Assembly: GCF_041080625.1 (NCBI RefSeq)
Contig: NZ_CP163518.1
Span: 8,239,501-8,303,500 of the forward strand
Length of the DNA: 64,000 nucleotides
Direction: 5' to 3'
From: Streptomyces sp. CG1
Lineage (GTDB): Bacteria; Actinomycetota; Actinomycetes; Streptomycetales; Streptomycetaceae
Below the pieces are notes generated by a model. The model was not told where the DNA came from. It saw nothing but the letters and a program-made list of their open reading frames with translations, and did no database searches. Positions 1-9,051 of this stretch are shown in pieces (position 1 is the first letter of the stretch; each line of letters opens with the position of its first letter). A program made the position numbers and the translations under genes.

Positions 1-1
1 G

Positions 2-1178
2 AAGACTCTGGCCAGCGGGCGCCCGATCCACCTGATGCACACGACCGCGGCCCTGGACGCGATCCGGGCGAGCGGACAACTGTATGCCGCGGCCGGCTGC
101 CTGGTCGGCAGCCTGTACTGCGCTCCCCTCAGCCCCGAGCCGACAGGGCTGAGGCCGCACAACATGGGCGCCTATCTGCTGGAGACGAAGCAGAACCGCG
201 ACGGTCCTGGTCATCGAGATCAGCCCCGGCGCGGCGGTGCCGGTCAAGGGCATCGACTATCTACGCCTCGGCCGCATCCACCTGCGCATCTACGAGGAGC
301 ACCGTGACTGCCTGACCGGCGCCGAGGACGCCCGGCTGCGCAAGGCTGCCGTGGAACGCGTACGGGCAGCATCCGGGTTCCTGGACACCCTCCTGGCCGC
401 CGCATGCGGCAGCGACCCCCGGCCGGACACGGTGTTCGTCGACCGGCTCGCCGCCGCCGTGCCGCTGGTTCCGTTCCTGGGCTACCTGTACTTCGAAGTG
501 CTGTCCGAGTACCTGATGCTCCACTCCACCTCCCCGCAGACCAGGGCGTACGCCGAAGCCGGGGAGATGAACAACCGGCTCTACAAGCAGCTCGCCTTCT
601 CGGCGGTCGAGAGCATGCACCGTCTGTTCGACCTCGCCCTGTTCGCACCGGGCCACGACCGGCTCGTCGGCCTGATCGGCGAGATCGAACCCGCACTCGC
701 TCCGGGCGTGGCCTCCTATGTGCACCGCCGCTTGCCGCACCTGTTCGCCTGCACGGCCCTGGACGCCTCACGGGACGCGGCAGCCGTCTCCTTCAAGGAC
801 GCGGACTTCCTCACCCTCGCCCGTATCGCGCCCTACCTGCTGGGGCAGATGGTCTTCCGCGAGATGCGCACCGAGTCCCGATACCCGCGGCTCTTCCCGG
901 TGTTCGAGCAGGCCAAGGCACTTCAGGCGTACGACTACTGGAACCGCGAGGGCATCCCGACCCCGTTCAACGGCTTCCTGCCCAAAGGGGAGATCGGCGT
1001 CAACCTCGCCTACCCGCACGGCTCCTACGCGGTGTGGACGGCCGAGGTCTGCGAACGCGGCCTCCTCCACCCGGTCGACCAACTCGACGTGACCTTCATC
1101 CCCCGCCTGACCGACCTGCGCGCCACCGCCCTGGGCAAGGCAGCCTTCCCCACCACTCACGAGCCCGCAGCACACTGA
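2..1178 (+). pseudogene. Unrecognised protein, 5' end outside window, broken by a frameshift
   Basis: The frame open from base 2 (…RPIHLMHTTAALDAIR…) reads plausibly to about base 195 and then loses coding character. A second frame takes over (TVLVIEISPG) and runs to the stop at 1176-1178. One extra base near 198-204 explains the switch, so this is a single gene with a frameshift (mutation or sequencing error) whose start lies upstream of the window. I do not recognise the family. The downstream part is about 320 residues, soluble-looking, with no membrane segment. It is followed 21 bp later by an NDP-sugar epimerase, so it probably belongs to the same sugar or secondary-metabolite operon. 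Without the frameshift, a start at 237 would give a 313-residue protein. Confidence 0.55.
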
Positions 1179-1199
1179 TTCGAAAGGAGCACCCCTAGC

Positions 1200-2258
1200 G
1201 TGCGCATCGTCCTGCTCGGCGGCGCCGGCTACATCGGCACCGTCGCCACCCGCCTCCTGACCGCCCTGGGCCACCACGTGACCGTCGTGGACGGCCTGAT
1301 CTACCACCGCGGCGACGACCCGGCACGGCTCGTGCCGACCGCCACCGACTTCCTCCACGCCGACCTCCGCGACACCGTTGCGCTCCGGCGTGCCGTCCAG
1401 GGCGCGGACGCGGTCGTGCACCTGGGCGGCCTCGTCGGGGAACCCGCCTGCGCCGTCGATGAGCGCCTGGCCGTCGAACTCAACTACGCCGCCCCGGTCC
1501 TCGCCGCCGAAGCCGCCCACGAGGCCGGAGTCGGGCACTACGTGTTCTTCTCCTCATGCAGCGTCTACGGCCAGCACGCCGGGACCGTGGACGAATACAC
1601 CGCCCCCAATCCGCTGGGCATCTACGCCACCACCAAGGTGCTGGCCGAACGCCGTCTTGCCGCCACGCTCGACGACACGGCGTTGACGGTGCTCCGGCTC
1701 GCCACCGTGCACGGCCGATCAGCGCGCCAGCGTCTGGACTCGGTCGCCAACCGCATGACCGCCCAGGCCGTTGTGACCGGCCGTATCCCGCTCAACGGGG
1801 GCTCCCAGCGCCGCCCAATGGTCCACGTCGCCGACGTCGCCGAAACCCTCGCCGCAGTCCTGAACACCCCCCAAGGCCATCGGGTGTTCAATGTGGGATC
1901 GGACAGGGCGAACTTCACCATCGCCGACATCGCAGAAACCGTGCAGCGCACGGTCCCCGGCACGAAGATCGACCGCGGCCCGGAGCGCGACGAGACCGAC
2001 GCCCGCGACTACCGCACATCCTTCGCCCGCCTCGCCGACGCCTTCCCCGGAGCGTGCCGGCACTGGCTCCACGACGGCATCCGCGAGATCGCCGAGGCCG
2101 TGGAGAACCGCAAGCTGGGCGACCCGGACCGTCCCGAGTACGACAACCTCAAGGGCCTCATCCTCGCCCGCGACGCCGCGCACCTCACCGCCTGTCGGAC
2201 GCCTGAGTGCGAGCGCTTGTACGCCGAGTACACCGCCAGCGGCTGGAGGACCCGATGA
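1200..2258 (+). CDS. NAD-dependent epimerase/dehydratase (extended SDR, nucleotide-sugar type)
   Basis: The 352-residue protein has the N-terminal Rossmann motif GGAGYIG (residues 7-13) and the catalytic YATTK (Tyr142, Lys146) of extended SDRs such as GalE and RmlB, preceded by the usual SSCSVYG serine segment. It should act in the cytoplasm on an NDP-sugar; the exact substrate cannot be read. The GTG start at 1200 follows the RBS-like aaaggagc by about 8 bp. Its stop overlaps the start of the aminotransferase gene (ATGA), so the two are translationally coupled. Together with the aminotransferase and glycosyltransferase it suggests synthesis and attachment of an amino- or deoxy-sugar. Confidence 0.85.
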   Translation: MRIVLLGGAGYIGTVATRLLTALGHHVTVVDGLIYHRGDDPARLVPTATDFLHADLRDTVALRRAVQGADAVVHLGGLVGEPACAVDERLAVELNYAAPVLAAEAAHEAGVGHYVFFSSCSVYGQHAGTVDEYTAPNPLGIYATTKVLAERRLAATLDDTALTVLRLATVHGRSARQRLDSVANRMTAQAVVTGRIPLNGGSQRRPMVHVADVAETLAAVLNTPQGHRVFNVGSDRANFTIADIAETVQRTVPGTKIDRGPERDETDARDYRTSFARLADAFPGACRHWLHDGIREIAEAVENRKLGDPDRPEYDNLKGLILARDAAHLTACRTPECERLYAEYTASGWRTR

Positions 2259-3415
2259 CCCCCACGGCCCCTGCTGGCGCGCCGTTCCTGCCGTGGAACC
2301 GGCCGTCCATCGGCGAGGAGGAGATCGCCGAGGTCACCGACACCCTCCGCTCCGGCTGGCTGACCTATGGTCCGAAGGCGGCACGCTTCGAGGACGCCGT
2401 ACGCGACGACCTCGGCGTCCAGGACGCGTTCGCGGTGTCCTCCTGCACCGCAGCCCTCCACCTCGCGTTCCTCACCCTCGGGCTAGGCCCCGGCGATGAG
2501 GTGATCACCCCGAGCCTCACCTTCTGCGCCGCCCCGAACGCCCTGCTCCAGGTGGGAGCCCGGCCCGTCTTCGCGGACATCGAGCCCGCGACACTCAACA
2601 TCGACCCCGAGAAGGCTGAGGCGGCGATCACCGGCCGGACGAAGGCCATCGTCGTCATGCACTACGGCGGCCACCCCTGCGACCTCACCGCGTTCCGCAA
2701 GCTGGCCGACGACCACGGGCTCATCCTGATCGAGGACGCCGCCCACGCCCTGCATGCCAGCCGCGACGGCCAGCGCGCCGGCGCGGTGGGCGACCTCGCC
2801 GTCTTCAGCTTCTACGCGAACAAGGTCATCACCACCGGCGAAGGCGGCATGCTCGTCGGCCGCTCCGACCTCATCCACAAAGCCCGGCCGCTGGGCCGCC
2901 ACGGCATCGACTCCTCCGCCTGGCGCCGACACGGACAACGCAACACCGCCGACTACGACGTGACCGTGCCAGGCCTGAAGTACGTCATGCCCGACATCAC
3001 CGCCTCCATTGGCCTGCGGCAGTTCACCAGACTCCCGGCTTTCACCGCCTGCCGCAGCGAGATCGCCACCGCCTACACCGAAGCCCTCGCCACTCTGCCT
3101 GGCCTGACTATTCCCCCCGTCCTGCCCGGCGTCGAGCACGGCTGGTTCTTGTACTCGATCCTCATCGACCCCGCCACGGCGCCCCTGGATCGCAACCAGG
3201 CCGCGCAGGTGCTGCGCGATGTGCACCAGATCGGCACCAGCGCGCACTTCAAGCCCGTGCACACCCTCTTCCCATACCAAGGCCCCGTCACCGGCACTCT
3301 GCCGGTTACCGAGACGGCCGCCGAACGGCAGCTGTCCCTGCCGTGCTACCCGGCCATGACCGACCGTGACGTGGACCGCGTGATCACTGCCATACGAACG
3401 CTTTGGGCTTTCTAA
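2255..3415 (+). CDS. DegT/DnrJ/EryC1/StrS family PLP-dependent aminotransferase
   Basis: The 386-residue protein matches sugar aminotransferases. PWNRPSIGEEE near the N-terminus is followed by SSCTAALHLAFL, the acidic IEDAAHALHA motif that contacts PLP, and FSFYANKVITTGEGGML with the Schiff-base lysine at about residue 190. Enzymes of this family transaminate keto-sugar nucleotides, usually with glutamate. The start at 2255 overlaps the stop of the epimerase gene by 4 bp. An in-frame upstream GTG at 2207 lies inside the epimerase gene and is unlikely. The epimerase probably supplies or processes the keto-sugar substrate. Confidence 0.88.
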   Translation: MTPTAPAGAPFLPWNRPSIGEEEIAEVTDTLRSGWLTYGPKAARFEDAVRDDLGVQDAFAVSSCTAALHLAFLTLGLGPGDEVITPSLTFCAAPNALLQVGARPVFADIEPATLNIDPEKAEAAITGRTKAIVVMHYGGHPCDLTAFRKLADDHGLILIEDAAHALHASRDGQRAGAVGDLAVFSFYANKVITTGEGGMLVGRSDLIHKARPLGRHGIDSSAWRRHGQRNTADYDVTVPGLKYVMPDITASIGLRQFTRLPAFTACRSEIATAYTEALATLPGLTIPPVLPGVEHGWFLYSILIDPATAPLDRNQAAQVLRDVHQIGTSAHFKPVHTLFPYQGPVTGTLPVTETAAERQLSLPCYPAMTDRDVDRVITAIRTLWAF

Positions 3416-3538
3416 CCGCCGCCCGGAGCGTGAAGGCGGCGCGCTCCGGGCCGCACTGCCTCGCTGCTGACGGCCACAGCGCGCGGGCGCCCATGCCGTA
3501 GGCTGACCGACCGCAGCACAACGAAGGGGAACATCGGC

Positions 3539-4417
3539 GTGAACAACGGCGCAACGCGACCCACCGTGGGGGCCGTGATCCTGACCATGAACGACCGGCC
3601 GGACGAGTTCCCGAAGGCCATGTCGTCCCTCCTGGCTCAGGAAGGCGTCGATCTGGACGTCGTCGTCGTGGGCAACGGGTGCACCCCCCAGCAGGTCGCT
3701 GACGGTGTGCGCACGGTCGCACTCGCCGAGAACGTCGGCATCCCCGAGGGCCGCAACATCGGCGCCGATCGGGTGAAGGGCGACTACCTCTTTTTCTTCG
3801 ACAACGACGCCCTGCTGCCGACCTCGCACGTCCTGGCCCAGCTCGTCGCCCGCCTGGAAGCCGATCTCGGCCTCGCCTACACACAGCCCCGGATCGCCGA
3901 CCCCGACAGCGGCATCACCCTGCGCCGCTGGGTCCCGCGCCTGCGTGCATCAGACCCGGCCCGGCCCGGCATCGTGACCGTCATGGCTGAAGGCGTCGTG
4001 ATGGTCCGCCGCTCCGCGTTCGACCAGGTCGACGGCTGGCCCGGCTCCTTCTTCCTCTACCACGAGGGCGTCGACCTGGCCTGGCGGCTGTGGGACCACG
4101 GATACCGTGGCTACTACATGCCCGACGTGATCGTGCACCACCCCGCCACCCACCCCTCCCGGCACGCCGCCTTCTACCGGCTCAACGCCCGTAACCGGGT
4201 CTGGCTCGCCCGCCGCCGCCTGCCCCGCCTCCTCATCCCCGTCAACCTCGCCATCTGGGCGGCCGTCACCCTCTGGCGTACACGCGGGCTGCCGGCTCTG
4301 CGTGCTTCGATCGCCGGCTTCTTGGAAGGCCTTCGAGGCGCGTGCGGGACACGGGAGCCCATGAGCTGGAACACGGTTGCCCGCCTGACCCGTGCTGGAC
4401 GGCCTCCCGCCTTCTGA
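3539..4417 (+). CDS. Family 2 glycosyltransferase (GT-A fold)
   Basis: The 292-residue protein starts with VGAVILTMNDRP and carries the acidic motif FDNDA (Asp88-Asn89-Asp90), the equivalent of the GT-A DxD metal/nucleotide site. A later WPGSFFLYHEGVDLAWRL segment resembles the acceptor-side ED/W motif of rhamnosyltransferase-like GT2 enzymes. A hydrophobic stretch near residue 230 (LLIPVNLAIWAAVTLW) may associate with the membrane. The GTG start has the RBS gaagggga 7 bp upstream. A 123-bp gap separates it from the aminotransferase gene; it is probably the last gene of this operon. Donor and acceptor are unknown. Confidence 0.82.
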   Translation: MNNGATRPTVGAVILTMNDRPDEFPKAMSSLLAQEGVDLDVVVVGNGCTPQQVADGVRTVALAENVGIPEGRNIGADRVKGDYLFFFDNDALLPTSHVLAQLVARLEADLGLAYTQPRIADPDSGITLRRWVPRLRASDPARPGIVTVMAEGVVMVRRSAFDQVDGWPGSFFLYHEGVDLAWRLWDHGYRGYYMPDVIVHHPATHPSRHAAFYRLNARNRVWLARRRLPRLLIPVNLAIWAAVTLWRTRGLPALRASIAGFLEGLRGACGTREPMSWNTVARLTRAGRPPAF

Positions 4418-4805
4418 GCCGCCACACGACCTGAGACCAGCGACACACGGTCGGCAGAACCACACTCCGACACTCAAGCCTATGACCAACCCTCAGAAGA
4501 TCTGCACCCGTCGAAGTTCGCTGCGAACGCCTCTCGCACCGGTTCGAACCCGGCTCCTCACCGTCGATCGTCGTCGTGCCGCCCACCCTGGCACTCTGGC
4601 CGCATACCGCGAGGAGGGCGGGCTCGCCACGGACAGTCAGGAACAGGATTGCCGGGACCTGGTCGGGCCTGTGGGCTTGGAGCCGGGGTCCTCCCAGACG
4701 AGCTGTATGACTACCTCTCAGCCGCTCTCGATTCCAGCGAAGTGGCGATCACTCGATCCCGCCGGGACGGCATCGGATGTGCCGACTGGGCGAGCCCTTC
4801 ATCGT
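4418..4805. other. Intergenic region between convergent genes
   Basis: This 388-bp stretch lies between the convergent glycosyltransferase and amidohydrolase genes. I see no gene with Streptomyces-like codon usage. A GGTTCGAACC palindrome at 4541-4550 recalls a tRNA T-loop, but no tRNA folds around it. No clear long terminator hairpin was found. Confidence 0.5.
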
Positions 4806-5996
4806 TCAGCCGCGGAAGGGACGTCCGGCGGCTAGGACAAGGCGTACGCGCCTGAGGGCGTCGAGCTCGTCGAGGGGGTTGCCGTCCACTACGAGGATGT
4901 CGGCGCGGTACCCCTCAGCCAGCCTTCCGACATCAGTCCCGATGCCCAGCGCGTGGGCCGCGTTGGCGGTGGCCATGTCGATGATCTTCGGGAGGGAGAT
5001 CCCCAGGTACTGGTAGAACTCCATGCTGTTGACGATCTTGTCGAAGACCGCCCGGGTCACCCCGGCGTCGGTGCCGGCGATCAACGGCACGTCCAACTCT
5101 GCCATCCAGCGCATCGACGCGAAGAGTTCCTCTGCGCGCTCGTGGCCGACCCGTTCGGCGAACCCGCGCCAGTTGGGGCTGGTGGCCGTGCAGACGTGGA
5201 TCCCAGCGGCCTTGATCTTGGCGACGAGATCCTCGCGGAGGTCGAATCCGCCGTCCTCGGCCATCCAGGTGCAGTGCTCGATCGTGTTCACGCCCGCGGC
5301 CACGGCCGCTTCGATACCCGCGGTGCCGTGCGCGTGGACGGCGACGGGCAGGCCCGCGTGCCGGGCTTCCTCGACCACGATGCGGAGGTCGTCCTCGCTG
5401 AACTGGGACTGCCAGATCGCGGGACCGCCTCGGGTGAGTCCGCCGCCGGTGGCCATCACCTTGATGACGTCGGCTCCAGCCTGCACGTTGCGTCGCACCA
5501 TGTCACGGATGGCATCCGCGCCCTCGACCTCGCCGCCGAAGAACCAGCAGTGGCCTCCGGGAGAGGTCAGCGGTGTCGTCGCGGCCAGGACTCGCGGACC
5601 GGGCAGGGTTCCTGCGGCGATCGCCTCGCGAAGGCGTGCGGCCAGTCCGTTCCGGTCGCCCAGGTCGCGCACCGTCGTCACTCCGCTGCCGAGTAGTTGG
5701 CGGGCGCGGTCGGCCATGCCGGCCATCAGCGTTTTGTCGTCGCTCCCTTCCAGGGCGGCCACTGGGTCCGAACTCGCGTCGAAGGCGAGATGGACGTGGG
5801 AGTCGATGAGCCCCGGCAGCACCGTGGCGTCTGGAAAGGACTTCGTCGAAAGCCCTTCGGTTGCCAGCGACGCGAGCGTTTCGCGCGGGCCGACCGCAGC
5901 GATGGTGCTTCCGCGTACGAGCACGGCGCCGTCCTCGACGCATTCGCCGCCGGGTCCGGTGAGCACCCGGCCGGCCGTGATCAGCAGGTCCGTCAT
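4806..5996 (-). CDS. Amidohydrolase (imidazolonepropionase/prolidase-like)
   Basis: The 396-residue protein shows the TIM-barrel amidohydrolase plan. IDSHVHLAFD gives the HxH metal pair, VIKVMATGG supplies the strand with the likely carbamylated lysine, VAVHAHGT and NTIEHCTW give two further histidines, and IAGTDAG the catalytic Asp. The C-terminal LAEGYRADILVVDGNPL is typical of imidazolonepropionase-like and Xaa-Pro dipeptidase-annotated members; the substrate is unknown. I chose the ATG at 5996, with agga about 8 bp upstream, over an in-frame ATG at 6014 that overlaps the preceding gene. It sits 10 bp after the stop of the membrane-protein gene, so it is probably co-transcribed with the XRE/ImmA/membrane trio. 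Confidence 0.85.
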   Translation of the reverse strand: MTDLLITAGRVLTGPGGECVEDGAVLVRGSTIAAVGPRETLASLATEGLSTKSFPDATVLPGLIDSHVHLAFDASSDPVAALEGSDDKTLMAGMADRARQLLGSGVTTVRDLGDRNGLAARLREAIAAGTLPGPRVLAATTPLTSPGGHCWFFGGEVEGADAIRDMVRRNVQAGADVIKVMATGGGLTRGGPAIWQSQFSEDDLRIVVEEARHAGLPVAVHAHGTAGIEAAVAAGVNTIEHCTWMAEDGGFDLREDLVAKIKAAGIHVCTATSPNWRGFAERVGHERAEELFASMRWMAELDVPLIAGTDAGVTRAVFDKIVNSMEFYQYLGISLPKIIDMATANAAHALGIGTDVGRLAEGYRADILVVDGNPLDELDALRRVRLVLAAGRPFRG

Positions 5997-6006
5997 GAAG
6001 TCATTC

Positions 6007-7128
6007 CTATCCACGTGTCGCGAGTGCGTCGGAGAGGGCCACCAACTGTCGTGCGTCGGCGTCGAGGCTGTCCTCGCCTGGTAGGGCTACGGCAATGGCC
6101 TGGGTTGGCGCCGGCTCGCCTGCTGCTTGGGATCGCAGTGCCGACCGCAGTTTGCCGGCCAGGACCTGGGGTGTGGCTCCGTTCTGCACGTCCTGCAGGG
6201 CCAGGTAGGGGCTGACCCTGACCAGGCCGTCCCGGCATTCGATGACCCGCCGGTAGTAGCGGCGGTGTACTCCGCGTACGGTCAGGTCCTTGCGCCACTT
6301 GCCGGCGGGCTCACGGTGCAGAGCATCCTCAGGGAACGCTTCGTGCAGCATTTGCCACAGCGGACGAAGGCGCCGGTAGGTCCGGCGATGCTGGCGCCAG
6401 ATCCGGAAGGCGGCCAGACGCAGCATGACGCCGGGATAGCTCAGGCCGACGACGAAGGCCGGCACCGCGAGCGCGAACAACAGGGCCACGCTCTGGTTCA
6501 GCCCCGCCGGGACGATGCTGCCGCGCCAGCCGATCACGTCCATCGCAATGCGGAGAGTGTTGGCCGCCGCCATGCTGACCAGCGCGCTCGCGGTCAACCA
6601 CAAGCCGATGGTCGCGGGCTTCTGCGACATCCGGGCGTAGCGGCCGGTCCACCAGGCAGTGGTCGCCAGCGCGTAGACGAGATAGAGCTGGGCTGCGATG
6701 AAGAATGCCGCGACCTGCGGGGTGTGCAGATCAGCAGTGCCATAGGGGCGTCCGCGCACGGCGGCTGGCGTGGCGATGGTCGCCAGCGTGATGACGATCA
6801 CCGCTGTCGCCAGTGGCAGCGCTTCAAGGCGGGCGCGCCGACTTGCTCGTTGACGATCGGTCGCGGAGTGAAGGTAGAAGGAAAGAAGCCAGTAGACGGC
6901 ACCGAGGAGCAGCACGTTCGATGCCAGGCTGGCTGCACCGGCCCCCGCCAAGGCGTTGAGGGCGTGGTTCTCAGCCGGCAGCCCGGTGGAGAACGAACCA
7001 GCCGTGCAAAGAAGGCAGAAGGTGACCGCGCGCAGGGCACGGTCCTGCGGGGCTTGGAAGAGTTGGTACACCTTCCAGAGCAAAGCGAGGAAAAGGAGCG
7101 CGGCGGTCAGGTACATCGCGGAGTTCAC
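6007..7128 (-). CDS. Multi-TM membrane protein of the MAB_1171c putative-transporter type
   Basis: The N-terminal two-thirds consists of about seven hydrophobic segments (for example MYLTAALLFLALLW, LASNVLLLGAVYWLLSFYL, LATAVIVITLATIA), followed by a soluble tail of about 130 residues. This matches actinobacterial proteins annotated as MAB_1171c putative transporters, whose function is not established. The GTG at 7128 overlaps the stop of the metallopeptidase gene (GTGA), arguing for translational coupling. The XRE, ImmA-like and 7-TM trio recurs in actinobacteria, so a signalling or immunity role is as plausible as transport. Confidence 0.7.
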   Translation of the reverse strand: MNSAMYLTAALLFLALLWKVYQLFQAPQDRALRAVTFCLLCTAGSFSTGLPAENHALNALAGAGAASLASNVLLLGAVYWLLSFYLHSATDRQRASRRARLEALPLATAVIVITLATIATPAAVRGRPYGTADLHTPQVAAFFIAAQLYLVYALATTAWWTGRYARMSQKPATIGLWLTASALVSMAAANTLRIAMDVIGWRGSIVPAGLNQSVALLFALAVPAFVVGLSYPGVMLRLAAFRIWRQHRRTYRRLRPLWQMLHEAFPEDALHREPAGKWRKDLTVRGVHRRYYRRVIECRDGLVRVSPYLALQDVQNGATPQVLAGKLRSALRSQAAGEPAPTQAIAVALPGEDSLDADARQLVALSDALATRG

Positions 7129-7640
7129 AGCCACCCCCGCCGGTCGCCGAGGGCGGTCTGAACGCGGTGCACTGACGGGTCGCTTGCCTGGCGGGGGGTC
7201 ACGCGGTCCAGAACGGATGCCCATTCCAGGATGATCGTGGCCACCAGTTCCGCCTGGCGCTCATGCGCCTCGTCATACGACGTACGCCGGAGGGCGCGGG
7301 TGACCATGCCCGGCGAGAGTCCGGGCATGGCCGTGTGAAGGAAATCGTCGTCGGTGTCCACACCCTGGTGATCAGCCATGATGTGGCCGACCTCATGCAG
7401 GATGATGTGGTCCTGGTGGGTCTTGCTGGTCTCCTGCTGGTACAGGATGTAGTCGGCTGAATCCGTTGCGATCCACACCCCGAAGGGCCCAGGCATCGGA
7501 AGTGGATGGGCTACCAGCCGGATGGGGCGTCCTCGACGCTCGCCAAGCTGCTGGCAGAGTACGTCGACTCGCAGTGGCGGCCTCACGTCCAAGGCCCGCA
7601 GTTCCCGCTTACAACGGCGTCGAAGCTCGCGCTCCTTCAA
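7125..7640 (-). CDS. ImmA/IrrE-like zinc metallopeptidase
   Basis: The 171-residue protein contains LHEVGHIMADH, the HExxH-type zinc motif (His82, Glu83, His86) of ImmA/IrrE-family peptidases, with a later acidic stretch (SYDEAHERQAE) that may supply the third ligand. Family members cleave XRE-type repressors, and an XRE regulator lies 72 bp upstream on the same strand. I infer that this peptidase may control that regulator. The start is TTG at 7640 with aggagag 6-7 bp upstream; no ATG gives a better fit. The 3' end overlaps the membrane-protein gene. Confidence 0.8.
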   Translation of the reverse strand: MKERELRRRCKRELRALDVRPPLRVDVLCQQLGERRGRPIRLVAHPLPMPGPFGVWIATDSADYILYQQETSKTHQDHIILHEVGHIMADHQGVDTDDDFLHTAMPGLSPGMVTRALRRTSYDEAHERQAELVATIILEWASVLDRVTPRQASDPSVHRVQTALGDRRGWL

Positions 7641-7712
7641 GAAAATCTCTCCTGCGCAGATACGGCACGATCCTCCCCCTTCCTGCCTGCCAATGGTTAA
7701 CTTCGGTATTGA

Positions 7713-8168
7713 TCAATCGTTCGGCGTCTGGCGGCGCTCAGCCTGCTCCAGTTGGTAGACCACATCCAGGAGATCCATCACCTGTCTGCGGCGTTCCGGC
7801 GACAGTTCCCCGGCGCGCATCGCCATCAGCTTCACATCGCCAGTGCCGATGGCCTCGCTCACGCGGACCTGCTCCGCCTGCAGCGCCTCCAGCTTCCCGT
7901 CGACTTTGTTGGCCACCCCATCGTCGACGAAGTAGGCAACAGGAACGCCGAAGAAGTCAGCCAGCGCCTGCAGGTGGCTGATGGTCGGGTTGTCCTTCTT
8001 GCCTTTGCGTAGCTGCCAGATATAGCTCTGGGAGATGGTGGTGACACCGCTCTTCCCGATGGCTGCGGCTACATGCTCGTTGCTGTACTCCTGCCCGCCG
8101 GCCGGCCGGATGGTGTCGAACAGATGGTTGATCTTCTCCGCCAGGCTGCGGGGCCTCTGCTCGCTCAA
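7713..8168 (-). CDS. XRE-family helix-turn-helix regulator
   Basis: The 151-residue protein has an N-terminal XRE domain (about residues 8-80) with the readable pattern SNEHVAAAIG…ISQSYIWQLRKGKKDNPTI…LQALADFFGVPVAYF. The C-terminal half is charged and probably dimerises or receives the signal. The best start is TTG at 8168, with a strong aaaggagg 6-7 bp upstream; an in-frame ATG at 8222 lies beyond this RBS. It heads the minus-strand set with the metallopeptidase, membrane protein and amidohydrolase, and is divergent from the replication genes beginning near 8.7 kb, so it may repress both directions. Confidence 0.85.
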   Translation of the reverse strand: MSEQRPRSLAEKINHLFDTIRPAGGQEYSNEHVAAAIGKSGVTTISQSYIWQLRKGKKDNPTISHLQALADFFGVPVAYFVDDGVANKVDGKLEALQAEQVRVSEAIGTGDVKLMAMRAGELSPERRRQVMDLLDVVYQLEQAERRQTPND

Positions 8169-8723
8169 GGGTCCTCCTTTCTGGTTGACGGACCCGGCCA
8201 CTCTACCTGAGTGAAAACGCATCGAGGCACAAGATTCACCACAGTGGAATTGGTGCTACGCTGCCCCGCATGCTTCCACTGACGTGAGAAGCTGCCACGG
8301 CGGAGTCATTCACATGAGTGGATGGCGTCCGGTGCTCGTCGGGCTGGCGGGACCCCAGCGTCTGTACGACCTTGTCGGACACGAACGGGCCGCAGCAACT
8401 GGGTCCGCATGCCGGACGGCCGGACCCGGCCAGGAGAGAAATGCCTGGTGGGATGGGGGTCGAACACCGCTGGACTGGTGCCGCCGCGTGCTCATATGGT
8501 CTTGCTCCCGCAGAGGGCGGGAGCCAACCGGCGAAGGGAGGACCCATGACGTACAAACCGCCGTGACCGCCGAACCGGGGTGGAAATGAGACCGGCGCCC
8601 TGGAGCTACCAACTCCTGGACGCCGGGCCAGCACCCCGAAGGGCGCCGATTCACATCTCGCGGGCGGCGGGGCTTTTGCACGAGAACCGCCACACCGCGC
8701 TCCTACAATCAACGGAGTATCGC
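8169..8723. promoter_or_regulatory. Divergent control region with two tiny overlapping ORFs
   Basis: This 555-bp region separates the XRE gene from the replication operon and must hold both promoters. I see no confident gene. A possible plus-strand promoter is ttcacc (8236) with tacgct 16 bp later. At 8546 a strong RBS (gaagggagg) precedes a 6-codon ORF (MTYKPP), whose TGA overlaps a GTG opening an 8-codon ORF (VTAEPGWK). That stop in turn overlaps an ATG at 8586, in frame with the next gene. The overlaps suggest a leader or coupling arrangement, but all could be chance. Confidence 0.4.
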
Positions 8724-9050
8724 ATGCTCGCCATGCCGAGCGGAACCCTGGCCTGCCTGGACGCCGGTCGCCGGCACCGCCTCGCCGCCCAACTCGCCGA
8801 CATGATCCCGGGTGCGGTCACCATCCGCGTCAGCCTCACCGACCCGAAGCAGGAGTGGCCCCACCCGCACGCCATCGTCAAGGACGAGGCCGGGAAGTCG
8901 ATGGAGCTGAGCCGGACGACCGCCAGGGCCGCAGCCCGCTGGATCCTGCGGGTCTGGCCGGACGCGGACTGGACTCGGCCGCACACCTTCGACCTCGCCG
9001 ACGCGACGCTCACCCGCAGCGACCTCGCTGCTGCCAGCCGGGGCCGCTGA
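8724..9050 (+). CDS. Small conserved-looking hypothetical protein of the replication operon
   Basis: The product is about 108 residues (MLAMPSGTLACLDAG…) with a basic C-terminus and no recognised domain. The ATG at 8724 has cggag 7-8 bp upstream. An in-frame ATG at 8586 would add 46 residues, but that stretch has weaker Streptomyces codon bias, so I prefer 8724. It ends 1 bp before the replication-initiator-like gene and is probably co-transcribed with it. Confidence 0.6.
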   Translation: MLAMPSGTLACLDAGRRHRLAAQLADMIPGAVTIRVSLTDPKQEWPHPHAIVKDEAGKSMELSRTTARAAARWILRVWPDADWTRPHTFDLADATLTRSDLAAASRGR

Positions 9051-9051
9051 C

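Noticed and set aside
4541..4550. tRNA T-loop-like GGTTCGAACC
   Set aside because: No acceptor, D or anticodon stem can be folded around it on either strand; it is a palindrome only.
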